Assembly (NCBI RefSeq): GCF_001634625.1
Contig: NZ_LRSE01000009.1
Coordinates: 1 to 64,000 of the forward strand
Origin: Croceicoccus bisphenolivorans
GTDB lineage: Bacteria > Pseudomonadota > Alphaproteobacteria > Sphingomonadales > Sphingomonadaceae
Length of the DNA: 64,000 bases
Reading direction: 5' to 3'
The notes under the pieces are model-generated. The model saw only the letters and a program-made list of their open reading frames with translations. It did not search any database and had not been told where the DNA came from. Made by a program: the position numbers and the translations under genes. Shown piece by piece: positions 8,082-17,171 of this stretch. Position 1 is the first letter of the stretch, and every line of letters starts with the position of its first letter.

Positions 8082-11000
8082 TGATCGATATCCGGGCCGA
8101 CAAGTCGACATCGCCATCTGTTTGCTGGGCTCCGACCGCAATTTGCCATGCGCCATCCCATGCGCCTGAGCGAATTCGGGCTTCGGTCGTCCAGCCTCCC
8201 GACATATCCGACGGCTCAATCGTAAAAGATTCGCCGTCTTCAAAGTTGGCGGTGACCGAACCCAGACCACCGCTCAGGATGGACTGATAACCCGCCTCGA
8301 ATTCGATCGTGAGTGGATGATGGCTGGCAGGTTCGTTCTCCAACCGATAGCCAAGGATCATCGAAGGGGTAACTGTTGTGCGATCACTGGAACGGCCTTC
8401 TACGTATAAGGCGAGTGCATCAGTATCTGCCGAGGTCTCATATCCCTTTTCGTCCAACTGGTAATACTCGAGGACAACTTTCGGACGAAGCGACAGGCTT
8501 GTCGACACATCGAAGCCATATGATGCTCCAGCAAGCGCGGTGTAGCCTTTCCCGGACCAGTCCGAAGCGCTGCCATAGGAGAATTCATCGCCATCTATAG
8601 CACCGTTGAAAGTGCCCGAGAAATCCATTTTTGCCCAGTAATACCCAGCTCTGGCAAAAGCGTTGAAATTGCCATTTTGCATCCGCCAGTGACCCGCGAC
8701 TTCATACTTGCTGACGTCGGTCGACTGATAGTCGCCGGTGTCTACCGAGCCTGAAATCCAGGAGCCGGACAAGCCGAGATACATTCCTCCAAGCCTGCGT
8801 TCCCAACCGCCCGAAACGCCCCACCCGTCGTTCTTGTATCCTGCCGTTCCGTCACCGTTCTTGCTGCCCCGGAAGATCAGCGGTTCCACCCAGATTCCGA
8901 TTGGCCATTCATCGTAATAACCGACCGTATCGGTGATGCGCCGGGCTGAGAGAGCCGATGATCGCGCAACAAAATCGAAAATGCCGCCGTTGTAATCGGG
9001 CAGCAGCTGATCGATCTGATGTTGCAGTTCTCCGATATCCTCCGCCTGAAGCAGGCTTCTTTCGAGATAGCTGTTCGTCGCCGCTGTCGCCAGCATTGCA
9101 TCGAACGCTGCGGTTTGCGGTTTCGTCAGGCCGAGCTCTTCCGCCGTTCGCCGCTCCACGCTGACCGCGATCGTCGTCGCGTCGGTCGCGAGGGATGCGG
9201 AATAGAGCAGCGGCAACTCGCCGGCGTCCAGTGTGAGCTCGGATGCGCCGGTTAAAGTGTTGGCCGTCAGTACGGTATAAGTGCCTTCGGCGCCCAGGAT
9301 ATCGTCGATCTCGACGTCAAGACCTGACCCAGTAGCAAAAGTGGCCGTGTTCACGACAAAGTTGGAACTGGTTTGACTGTCGCCGTCCAGGATCACGCCA
9401 ATCCTGCCGCCGGACGATACGTCCAACGTATCGAGGACCATGGATTCACCATCCGCGACTTGCAGCAAGCCCCCTGTGACCGTCGCCGACATCTGTGCAG
9501 AATTTGCGGTGGTGCCGCTGAAGATCGCATTGTCCGCAATAAACAGTGTGGCTTGACCGCCCGCGACATCGACAAGTCCGTCGAAGCGAGCACTATCCGA
9601 CATAGACAAGGAAAAATCACCGGCTTCCGCGTAGAGGTCGCCCGCAAAGTCCGCGTTGCCTGACAGGATCATCTGATCGTCGCCGTCGCCAAGCCACACG
9701 TCGCCCCTGATCGTACCTGTCGATGCTTCAATCAGATCGTTGCCGGAGCCAGTGAGGATGTCGCCGGTAATCCGGGCATAGATGGTAGGCGAATCGGGGT
9801 CGTAATCTTCGTCTTCCAGCTCTTCTGCATAGGCTTCGGCATCAATCTCGTTGAGATACTGAAGGATGGTGACGCCTGTCGTATTGTTGCTCAGGTCCAG
9901 CGCGATCGTTTCGTCCTCGGCCGCACCCGAAACGATGATGGCCCCGGTATTGTCGATCTGGCTGAGCGTTCCGGACAGATCGCGGACGGCGATGGCGGAC
10001 CCTTCGCCCGTCGACGAGATGACGGCAGAAATCTGCCCGCTAACATAGAGATCGGGTACATTGGCGCCATCGTTGATAAGAAGTGCCAGTGCCGACGCAT
10101 CGGGAGTGGTGGCCCTGATCGTGCCGCCTACGCTGATACCGGACGACAAATCGACACTGCCGCCTTCGCCGCCGATGACAACAGCGGTCGCGTCGAACGT
10201 GCTGTATGAACCATAGGCGTTGATGGTACCGTCTACACCCAGCGAGTAGGTGCCGTCACGGGTCTGACCGCCTCCGATCACGATATCATCGGCGCCACCG
10301 ATCAGAAGCGCCGGTGATTCGCCGTATGAGGTGATCGAACCGGTCGTCTCCTCGGAATCGTCAATCCCGTCCCCGTCCTCATCATCGTTGTCATCATCGG
10401 TGTTGATCGGTGGTGCGTCGATGAGAATACCGTTCGCGACGCTTCCCGTGACCTCTACAGCGGGGGCTACCGCTCGCAGTTGCGACCGCGACAGCGTGTA
10501 GGTTCCGCCATCATCATTGGTGTAACTGTTTCTCTTGGTAAGCGACCCATCGATTATCACGCGCCCAGAAACGTCACCGTCGATCAGCAACACTTGCGAG
10601 TTGGCGCCGACGGACGATACGGACCCTCCAACCGAGAAATCGGTCGCGACATCACCCGTGACGATGCCGACGCTTCCGTCGCCGACTACAGTGATCGATC
10701 CAGTATTGTCGAACTCGCCCGACCAGCCATCCTGGAACCGGATTCCTGCGGAATTCAATCCTTCGACATAGATCACCCCTTCATTGGTGATCGACCCACT
10801 ACTCGAATTGACTGAAATCCCCGTTCGATCGCTTGCCTGGGCTATCGGCCCGTCCGGCTTGCCGTCGCCGTCATCGTCGTCCGGGACAAAATCTTCTTCT
10901 ACCCGTAGTACTCCGTCGATCACGATGGACCCATTGGTACCGGCGGCGACATTAATGCCATTGCGGGCATCGGCATCGTCCGCATGTACTGCCCCATCTT

Positions 11001-11220
11001 CCTCGATCGTGATCGTGGAGTTGTCGTCCAGGGTAAGCGGATCGGAGCCGGTGACATCCAGCGTGGCGTCTGCGGCAATGGTCACGTCGCCGGCCGACGA
11101 GGTCGAAAGCGGAGCCGAGCGGTCGCCATTTACCGTCGTGTCCGCCCGCGAAACCGAAATGCAGCAGAGAGTGATCGCACTGGAACAGATGAGCAGTTCG
11201 CTCGCATATTTGAGGTTCAT
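8068..11220 (-). CDS. Autotransporter with beta-helix passenger and outer-membrane barrel
   Basis: A 1,050-residue type V secretion protein. The signal peptide ends near SVSRA. A long Ser/Thr/Gly/Asp-rich passenger of repeated short strands (ITNEGVIYVEGLNSAGI style, about residues 27-700) fits a beta-helix. The C-terminal autotransporter barrel lies at about 780-1050 and ends INVAF. Two Asp-rich inserts (about 108-123 and 272-292) contain DDDDGDGKPDG and DGDGIDDSEE, like thrombospondin type-3 calcium loops. No protease or lipase motif was seen in the passenger, so adhesion or surface-layer roles are more likely than enzymatic ones. It is first in the operon with the EF-hand and BamA-like genes. 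Confidence 0.88.
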   Translation of the reverse strand: MNLKYASELLICSSAITLCCISVSRADTTVNGDRSAPLSTSSAGDVTIAADATLDVTGSDPLTLDDNSTITIEEDGAVHADDADARNGINVAAGTNGSIVIDGVLRVEEDFVPDDDDGDGKPDGPIAQASDRTGISVNSSSGSITNEGVIYVEGLNSAGIRFQDGWSGEFDNTGSITVVGDGSVGIVTGDVATDFSVGGSVSSVGANSQVLLIDGDVSGRVIIDGSLTKRNSYTNDDGGTYTLSRSQLRAVAPAVEVTGSVANGILIDAPPINTDDDNDDEDGDGIDDSEETTGSITSYGESPALLIGGADDIVIGGGQTRDGTYSLGVDGTINAYGSYSTFDATAVVIGGEGGSVDLSSGISVGGTIRATTPDASALALLINDGANVPDLYVSGQISAVISSTGEGSAIAVRDLSGTLSQIDNTGAIIVSGAAEDETIALDLSNNTTGVTILQYLNEIDAEAYAEELEDEDYDPDSPTIYARITGDILTGSGNDLIEASTGTIRGDVWLGDGDDQMILSGNADFAGDLYAEAGDFSLSMSDSARFDGLVDVAGGQATLFIADNAIFSGTTANSAQMSATVTGGLLQVADGESMVLDTLDVSSGGRIGVILDGDSQTSSNFVVNTATFATGSGLDVEIDDILGAEGTYTVLTANTLTGASELTLDAGELPLLYSASLATDATTIAVSVERRTAEELGLTKPQTAAFDAMLATAATNSYLERSLLQAEDIGELQHQIDQLLPDYNGGIFDFVARSSALSARRITDTVGYYDEWPIGIWVEPLIFRGSKNGDGTAGYKNDGWGVSGGWERRLGGMYLGLSGSWISGSVDTGDYQSTDVSKYEVAGHWRMQNGNFNAFARAGYYWAKMDFSGTFNGAIDGDEFSYGSASDWSGKGYTALAGASYGFDVSTSLSLRPKVVLEYYQLDEKGYETSADTDALALYVEGRSSDRTTVTPSMILGYRLENEPASHHPLTIEFEAGYQSILSGGLGSVTANFEDGESFTIEPSDMSGGWTTEARIRSGAWDGAWQIAVGAQQTDGDVDLSARISINVAF

Positions 11221-11465
11221 GGAAAAAATCTCGTCCCGTCAGTCCATTTGGTGCTAGAGCGGTGACGGACAACAACGCGGCGTCGGTTGTGGGGACTAAT
11301 CACTCACCTCGGGAAGGTGCCGCATTGCTGCCCGCCGATCGCTCTGCGCGACCGCGATCCTTATGCGCCCGAAAACAAGCATCTTGGGTCAAGATACCGG
11401 AAGCACAGCGTAAAGATTTCGCAAGGTCGCTGGCGCGGGTGTTCGTTCGACGGTAGCTGCGAGTG
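11221..11465. promoter_or_regulatory. Divergent control region between autotransporter operon and Cpx-like regulator
   Basis: This 245-base gap between two divergent operons must hold both promoters; no convincing -35/-10 pair could be fixed. CGTAAAGAT at 11409-11417 is the same 9-mer that lies, on the other strand, before the efflux operon (13530-13538). GTAAA is the half-site known for CpxR. Open frames across this gap are not supported. Confidence 0.45.
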
Positions 11466-12173
11466 ATGAATATGCTTCGCCCCTCAATTCTCATCATCGA
11501 TGACGATGCCGATCTCAGTGAGATGCTGCAGAAGTACCTCGAGGGCGAAGGATTTGCCGTTCAGGCGGAACAGGATGGCGTCGCGGGCCTGCAACGCGCC
11601 CAAGGGGGGTGTGATGCTGTCATCCTCGATGTGATGATGCCGGGAATGAGTGGGATCGAGGTGCTGCGCAATCTGCGCGAGGCAAGTTCGGTGCCAATCT
11701 TGATGCTGACCGCGAAGGGCGATCAGGTAGACCGGGTGATCGGCCTTGAGCTTGGGGCGGACGACTATGTCGCCAAACCCTTTTATCCGCGCGAAGTGGT
11801 TGCAAGACTGCGCGCCGTGCTGAGGCGTAATCGCCCGCCCACGTCGGAGCAGGCCTCATTGTCATCCGGGAAACTCGAACTTCACACCGGAGCTCGAAAG
11901 GTTACCTGGGATGGGCGATTGCTGGAACTGACTGCAACAGAATTTTCCATGCTGCATATTCTGCTGTTGTCCGGCGAGAGCGTAGCGACAAAAGACGACT
12001 TGTCGCTGAAAGTCTTGGGCCGAAAGCGCGAAGTCTATGATCGAAGCGTTGACGTACACATGAGCAACTTGCGGCTCAAGATGCAGCGAGCCAGCAATTC
12101 ATCTGTCGCTATCGAGACCATTCGCGGAATTGGCTATCGACTTCTTGTGAATTCCGAGACGAAACAGTCGTGA
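11466..12173 (+). CDS. OmpR/CpxR-family response regulator
   Basis: A 235-residue regulator. The receiver domain has IIDDDADL, a phosphorylated Asp in VILDVMMPGMSG (about residue 55), Thr in MLTAKG and Lys in VAKPFYP. The winged helix has DVHMSNLRLKMQ and TIRGIGYRL. The start region offers GTG 11463, ATG 11466 and ATG 11472 with weak ribosome sites; ATG 11466 is a compromise. The stop overlaps the kinase start by 4 bases. Flanked by an outer-membrane assembly operon on one side and an efflux operon on the other, it fits envelope-stress control as in Cpx. That role is inferred from context and sequence type. Confidence 0.88.
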   Translation: MNMLRPSILIIDDDADLSEMLQKYLEGEGFAVQAEQDGVAGLQRAQGGCDAVILDVMMPGMSGIEVLRNLREASSVPILMLTAKGDQVDRVIGLELGADDYVAKPFYPREVVARLRAVLRRNRPPTSEQASLSSGKLELHTGARKVTWDGRLLELTATEFSMLHILLLSGESVATKDDLSLKVLGRKREVYDRSVDVHMSNLRLKMQRASNSSVAIETIRGIGYRLLVNSETKQS

Positions 12174-13459
12174 AGAGCCGGCTTTTCTGGAAGATTCTGC
12201 TGGCCTTCGGTCTGACCTTTTTCGTCATGATTCAGGTTATAGGTTTGATTTTCCAGATGCGCAGAGACGCTGAAATGGGCCCCGAATTCGACTTCGCGCC
12301 CCCGTTTGTGGTTGCCGGTGCGATCATACTGGAGGACTCCGGGCGCGCCGCGTTTGAACGATACAAGGACGACTTGCCTGATCGTGTATCGCAAAGCATT
12401 CACCTGAGACACACTTCGTCTACTCCCGTTGAGAACCGCGTGGCGAATTTCGAAAAAACCGTCAGGACGCCCGACGGAGAAGCCTATACGATTGCCTGGG
12501 TGATGAGCGCACCTAAGCGGCCGGGTGGAGTTTTCAACGTGCCTCCCGATCTGCTCATCGTCGGTTTGTTCGGCGGCCTGGTCTTCAGTGCAGCACTCGC
12601 CTTTTATCTTGCGATCCCCATCGGTCGATTGCGGGTTGGGTTTGACCGCTTGGCTGCAGGTTATCTGGACACCCGGGTTTCGGCTCAGATGGGTCGGCGA
12701 AACGATGAGATTGCCGACTTGGGGCGCGATTTCGATCTCATGGCGAAGCGTCTCGAAGACTTGATGGGCGCCCGTGTCAGGCTTCTACACGATGTATCGC
12801 ACGAATTCCGTTCTCCTCTGGCCAGGATGCAGCTAGCAACAAGTTTGGTCGACCAATCCAAGGATAATATCGAGGTCAGCCTTCAGCGTATCAATCTGGA
12901 AATTGACCGGTTGAATGAGTTGACCGAGGAATTGCTGACCCTCACCCGCGTCGAAACGGACGGTGTCGCGCCCGACCAGGACTATTTCGATCTTTGTGAA
13001 GTTGTCCGAAGCGTCATCGACGACGGCCGGTTCGAGTCGGTCGCCGCGCCTGACCGCATAAGTTTGCGAATCGACGGGTTACCGGGCGAGGGGCGCCGCC
13101 CTCTGGTTCAGGGGAATGCACGATTGATTCGTCGTGCAATTGAAAATGTGCTGCGCAACGCTCTGATTTATTCACCCGACAAAGCTGCGATACGCGTTGC
13201 CTTGTCCTATTCGGAGAAACGCCGATATTATACACTCGATATTGAAGATGATGGTCCCGGGATTGACCCGGAATTTCTCCCCATGATATTCGACCCATTT
13301 GTGAAATCCCGTAAAGGGAGCAGTGGGTTTGGTCTTGGACTTGCAATCGCACGACGTGCAATACAGGCGCATGGCGGAACAATTGAAGCCTGCAACGGCA
13401 AACCAACCGGATTTTGCGTGACCGTTCAACTCCCTGCTAGTGACCAAATGCCTTCTTGA
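12170..13459 (+). CDS. Sensor histidine kinase, CpxA-like
   Basis: A 429-residue membrane kinase with helices at about 7-27 and 125-147 around a periplasmic segment of about 95 residues. HAMP follows, then the H-box DVSHEFRSPLARMQLA (His about residue 211), whose SPLARMQ form resembles CpxA. It also has N-box ENVLRNALIYSP, DDGPGID and GFGLGLAIARR. The start is GTG 12170 in GTGA, overlapping the regulator's TGA, which signals translational coupling. It would sense envelope state and phosphorylate the partner regulator. Confidence 0.88.
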   Translation: MKSRLFWKILLAFGLTFFVMIQVIGLIFQMRRDAEMGPEFDFAPPFVVAGAIILEDSGRAAFERYKDDLPDRVSQSIHLRHTSSTPVENRVANFEKTVRTPDGEAYTIAWVMSAPKRPGGVFNVPPDLLIVGLFGGLVFSAALAFYLAIPIGRLRVGFDRLAAGYLDTRVSAQMGRRNDEIADLGRDFDLMAKRLEDLMGARVRLLHDVSHEFRSPLARMQLATSLVDQSKDNIEVSLQRINLEIDRLNELTEELLTLTRVETDGVAPDQDYFDLCEVVRSVIDDGRFESVAAPDRISLRIDGLPGEGRRPLVQGNARLIRRAIENVLRNALIYSPDKAAIRVALSYSEKRRYYTLDIEDDGPGIDPEFLPMIFDPFVKSRKGSSGFGLGLAIARRAIQAHGGTIEACNGKPTGFCVTVQLPASDQMPS

Positions 13460-13529
13460 GACAACCCGACTGTCCGGGATTGTAAGACACTAGGTTAACC
13501 GGCGCGGCGGCCCAACGCGCAACTCTACG

Positions 13530-13538
13530 ATCTTTACG
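13530..13538 (-). promoter_or_regulatory. Candidate regulator-binding site before the efflux operon
   Basis: The minus strand reads CGTAAAGAT, identical to 11409-11417 in the divergent control region. On the plus strand TACGA is repeated at 13526-13530 and 13535-13539. It sits just upstream of the TTGACA box at 13544, a position suited to an activator. Confidence 0.4.
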
Positions 13539-13543
13539 AACTC

Positions 13544-13573
13544 TTGACACTCGGATCGGGATCGACCTGCTAG
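13544..13573 (+). promoter_or_regulatory. Probable promoter of the tripartite efflux operon
   Basis: Perfect TTGACA (13544-13549), an 18-base spacer and a poor -10 box TGCTAG (13568-13573). It lies about 70 bases before the ATG at 13641. A good -35 with a poor -10 and a possible upstream regulator site suggest an activated promoter. Confidence 0.45.
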
Positions 13574-13640
13574 GTCGTGGGTTTAACCGAAACCGGTCCC
13601 GCCTTTGCGTTGGGGCACTTCGAGCAACACCCGGAACCTC

Positions 13641-15041
13641 ATGCGATTCATTCCGCTTATCCTTGCAGCAATGTTGTCTGGCTGTGCCACACTGGACCAC
13701 GCCGATCATGCAGCCACCGACCTGAACGATCTTAGCCCGGACGTCTTTCACGAAGATCTGATGAGCGGGGTCGTCCGCGAAGACGTGTCACAATGGTGGC
13801 TTAAGCTCGACGACCCAGTGCTCACCAGTCTTGTCGAACGCGCCTTCGACGACAATCTCGATCTGGTCGCGGCAAGGGCGCGGCTGCGCCAGGCCCGCGA
13901 AGCGGAAATTCAGGCACGCGCGAGCCTCTTCCCCTCGATCAGCGCAGGCGGCACGGTCAGTGAGACAACTCCGGTTGACGGAGGCGGATCGCGTACCAGC
14001 CTTTCGCTTGAGGTCGACGCCAGTTACGAACTCGATCTTTTCGGCGGGGTAAGGAGTTCCATCGATGCTGCACGGTCGTCTGCCGAGGCTACGGCATACG
14101 AGCTGGAAAGCACACGGGTATCATTGGCCGCCGAAATCGCTCGGACTTATGTCGAGGCCAGGCTAGCACAGCGGCAATATGCCACCTCCGAAGACCTGCT
14201 CGGATTTGCCGAAGACAATTTGCAGATCGCGGACTGGCGGCGTGAAGCGGGGCTGGTTTCCTCGCTCGATGTCGAGCAGGCGCGCGGTGAACGGGCGCAG
14301 ACGGCGGCGGCGCTTCCCGGCTATACCGCCAGTTACAAGTCGGCGGTGCACCGCCTGTCGGTACTGATCGGCGAGACGCCGGGCTATCTGCACAATGAGC
14401 TCGATACGCCCGCCCCGATACCTGATACGCCCGCCACGATCGCAGTGGGTGTGCCGCTGGATACGTTGCGCCAGCGCCCGGACGTGCTGGCGGCAGAGAG
14501 GTCGCTTGCGGCCGAAACGGATCGTATCGGCGTTGCCCGGGCCGAACTTTACCCACGCCTCAACCTGGGCGGATCGATCGGAGGCAACGGCGTATCGGTC
14601 GGTGACATCGTCGATGCCCTGACCGTCAACGTGTTCGCATCGATCAGCCAGTTGATCTTCGATGCCGGACGGACCCGGTCGCAAGTCCGGTCGCAAGAGG
14701 CGGTCGCCGACGTGGCGCTCGCCAATTACCGGCAGACCGTCCTGCTGGCGCTCGAGGACGTCGAGAATGCGCTCGTGTCGCTGCGCACCGCGCAAGAGCG
14801 TGAGGTTCTCTACTCAGAGGCGCTTGCGGCGGCACGCAACCAGGCGATCCTGACCCGCGTCAGCTATCGCTCCGGCTTGACCGATTTCACCAACCTCCTC
14901 AACGCCGAAAGATCGCTTGCCTCTGCCGAGGACGGTCTGGCGCAGAGCCATGCGAATGCTTCACTTGCCGCCATCCAGCTTTATCGCGCGATGGGCGGTG
15001 GGTGGAACGCGCAGGAAAATCTTGGAGCAGACCCGGAATGA
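13641..15041 (+). CDS. Outer-membrane efflux lipoprotein, NodT/TolC type
   Basis: A 466-residue outer-membrane channel subunit. Lipobox LSGC lies at about residues 11-14 of the signal peptide, and two TolC-type OEP repeats follow. The second ends with the family stretch QLIFDAGRTRSQ and a long coiled-coil segment. ATG 13641 is chosen because it begins a compact lipoprotein signal; upstream frame extension is only open GC-rich sequence. It overlaps the fusion-protein gene by 4 bases (ATGA) and is first of a four-gene operon that would export a toxic small molecule or lipid across both membranes. Confidence 0.9.
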   Translation: MRFIPLILAAMLSGCATLDHADHAATDLNDLSPDVFHEDLMSGVVREDVSQWWLKLDDPVLTSLVERAFDDNLDLVAARARLRQAREAEIQARASLFPSISAGGTVSETTPVDGGGSRTSLSLEVDASYELDLFGGVRSSIDAARSSAEATAYELESTRVSLAAEIARTYVEARLAQRQYATSEDLLGFAEDNLQIADWRREAGLVSSLDVEQARGERAQTAAALPGYTASYKSAVHRLSVLIGETPGYLHNELDTPAPIPDTPATIAVGVPLDTLRQRPDVLAAERSLAAETDRIGVARAELYPRLNLGGSIGGNGVSVGDIVDALTVNVFASISQLIFDAGRTRSQVRSQEAVADVALANYRQTVLLALEDVENALVSLRTAQEREVLYSEALAAARNQAILTRVSYRSGLTDFTNLLNAERSLASAEDGLAQSHANASLAAIQLYRAMGGGWNAQENLGADPE

Positions 15042-16456
15042 GTGACACCGCCACCACCGAGACGACCCTGCCCGCCGATGGCGCAGACCGAACCGATCTC
15101 GACGATTTTCTCGGCACTTCGGCCAAAACCGAATGGTACCGCCGCAAACGAGTACTGATCGCTGCGGCCATCGGAGTTCTCGTCGTAATCCTGCTGCTGC
15201 TGTTCGGGGGCCGGGGCAACGACAGCGCCTACGTAACCGAGGAAGCCAAGCGGCAGGACCTGACATTGACGGTTTCGGCGACAGGGAACCTGCAAGCGAC
15301 CAACGAGGTCGAAGTCAGCTCAGAACAATCCGGTCTGGTGACCGAAGTTTATGTTAAGAACAACGATCGCGTGAGCAAAAACCAGCCCCTCGCCCGGCTG
15401 GATACCTCACGGCTGAACGACAGCGTCCTGCAGGCGCGCGCCAGTCTCGCTTCCGCCCAAGCCCAGACCGAGCAATACCGTGCCACGCTCGCTCAGGCTA
15501 ACGCCGATTTTGCCCGGCAGGAGGAAGTTTACCGCATTTCCAACGGGCAGGTTCCGTCCGATACCGAACTGGACGCCGCGCGTGCGGAAAAGCGGCGTGC
15601 TGCGGCCGCAGTAAAGGCCGGCGAGGCTCAAATCGCTCAGGCGCGAGCGCAGTTGGCCACCGCGAATACGGAATTGAGCAAGGCCACGATTTATTCACCG
15701 GTGACCGGGGTTGTCCTGTCGCGAAATGTGGAACCGGGTCAGACCGTGGCGGCGACCCTGTCGGCCCCCGTATTGTTCCGCATTGCCGAGAGCCTTTCGC
15801 AGATGGAACTCGAGGTCAGCATCGACGAGGCTGACGTCGGGCAGGTGGAGGACGGACAGTCCGCCACGTTCACCGTCGATGCCTATCCCGGCAGGCGGTT
15901 CGAGGCCGTGATCGATCGTGTTGACCTTGCCGCCAATGCCTCGGACGACGATACGAACACAAACAACGTGATTTCCTATACGGCGGTCCTGACCCTTTCC
16001 AACCCGGAATTGATCTTGCGGCCTGGCATGACCGCCACGGCCGATATCGTGACCGAAAAGAAAGAAAATGCCCTTGTCGTTCCTAACGCGGCCTTGCGGT
16101 TTACACCCACCGCTGCAGCTGAATCAGGGGGCGGCGTTGCCGGCATGATGGGGCCGCCAAATCTGGGCAACCAGAACTCTCGCGAGGTGGAGATTGGGCG
16201 AGGAACGGTGCGTACCATATACGTCCTTGGCGATGGCGGCCAGGCCGAGCCGCGGCGCGTGACGGTAGGATCGAGCGATGGCAGCGTGACCGAGATCGTA
16301 AGTGGCGAACTCAAGCCTGGTGAAAAGGTGATTACTGCGGTCGCGGCAGATGGCGCTGGCGACTCGTCGCCCGACGATGAGGAAGCACCGCAAGGCGAGA
16401 CAGCCTGGCTGGAAGAACGCTACCATCCCAATCATGGTGGCGCGGCATATGGCTGA
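15038..16456 (+). CDS. Periplasmic membrane-fusion protein, MacA/HlyD type
   Basis: 472 residues. An acidic cytoplasmic front is followed by one transmembrane helix (about 40-60, VLIAAAIGVLVVILLLLFGG). Next come a biotinyl-lipoyl half-motif, a coiled-coil hairpin (about 115-215), the second lipoyl half (TIYSPVTGVVLSRNVEPG) and beta-barrel domains. It bridges the ABC transporter at the inner membrane to the lipoprotein channel. The C-terminal tail of about 35 residues is acidic then His/Gly-rich and is not part of the usual fold. The start overlaps the upstream stop by 4 bases. Confidence 0.9.
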   Translation: MSDTATTETTLPADGADRTDLDDFLGTSAKTEWYRRKRVLIAAAIGVLVVILLLLFGGRGNDSAYVTEEAKRQDLTLTVSATGNLQATNEVEVSSEQSGLVTEVYVKNNDRVSKNQPLARLDTSRLNDSVLQARASLASAQAQTEQYRATLAQANADFARQEEVYRISNGQVPSDTELDAARAEKRRAAAAVKAGEAQIAQARAQLATANTELSKATIYSPVTGVVLSRNVEPGQTVAATLSAPVLFRIAESLSQMELEVSIDEADVGQVEDGQSATFTVDAYPGRRFEAVIDRVDLAANASDDDTNTNNVISYTAVLTLSNPELILRPGMTATADIVTEKKENALVVPNAALRFTPTAAAESGGGVAGMMGPPNLGNQNSREVEIGRGTVRTIYVLGDGGQAEPRRVTVGSSDGSVTEIVSGELKPGEKVITAVAADGAGDSSPDDEEAPQGETAWLEERYHPNHGGAAYG

Positions 16457-17168
16457 ACCCCTGATCGCGCTGAAAGCCGTGACCAAGACGTTTGGCAGCG
16501 GACAGACTGCATTTCAGGCCTTGAAGGGCGTTGATCTGGAAATTGAAGAGGGCGACTTCGTGGCCATCATGGGGCCATCCGGCTCGGGCAAATCCACGAC
16601 CATGAACATACTGGGTTGCCTCGATGTGCCGACTAGCGGCGAGTTCCTGTTCAAGAACCTGCATGTTGAGCAGCTTGATCGCGATCAGCGTGCCTTATTA
16701 CGACGCCGTTACCTCGGGTTCGTTTTTCAGGGATTTAATCTGCTTGCGCGGACAAGCGCGCTCGAAAACGTAGAGCTCCCCTTGCTATATCGCGGCGAGG
16801 CCAAGAGCGCCCGGCACAAGGCCGCGCTCGACGCCCTCGACAAGGTGGGACTTGCCGACTGGTGGGATCATACGCCGGCGGAGCTTTCGGGTGGCCAACA
16901 GCAGAGGGTCGCGATCGCTCGCGCCATCGTGACTGGCCCTGCCGTGCTGCTTGCCGACGAGCCGACCGGCAATCTCGATAGCGAGCGGTCGGTCGAAATC
17001 ATGGAACTGCTCACTGCGCTCAATCGGGACAGCGGCATTACCGTCCTGATGGTCACGCACGAACCCGAAATGGCCGATTATGCGCGCACCATCGTGCATT
17101 TTCGCGACGGACTGATCGATCGCATCAATGGCGAGGCCTCTTCCAGTGCCTTGGCAGGAGCCGGATAG
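16449..17168 (+). CDS. ABC transporter ATP-binding protein, MacB/LolD type
   Basis: A 239-residue nucleotide-binding subunit with Walker A GPSGSGKST, Q-loop VFQGFNLL, signature LSGGQQQR, Walker B VLLADEPTGNLDS and H-loop VTHEP. All catalytic residues are present. ATG 16449 overlaps the fusion-protein gene by 8 bases; an alternative ATG lies 15 bases upstream. It powers the permease encoded 3 bases downstream. Confidence 0.93.
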   Translation: MAEPLIALKAVTKTFGSGQTAFQALKGVDLEIEEGDFVAIMGPSGSGKSTTMNILGCLDVPTSGEFLFKNLHVEQLDRDQRALLRRRYLGFVFQGFNLLARTSALENVELPLLYRGEAKSARHKAALDALDKVGLADWWDHTPAELSGGQQQRVAIARAIVTGPAVLLADEPTGNLDSERSVEIMELLTALNRDSGITVLMVTHEPEMADYARTIVHFRDGLIDRINGEASSSALAGAG

Positions 17169-17171
17169 ACA

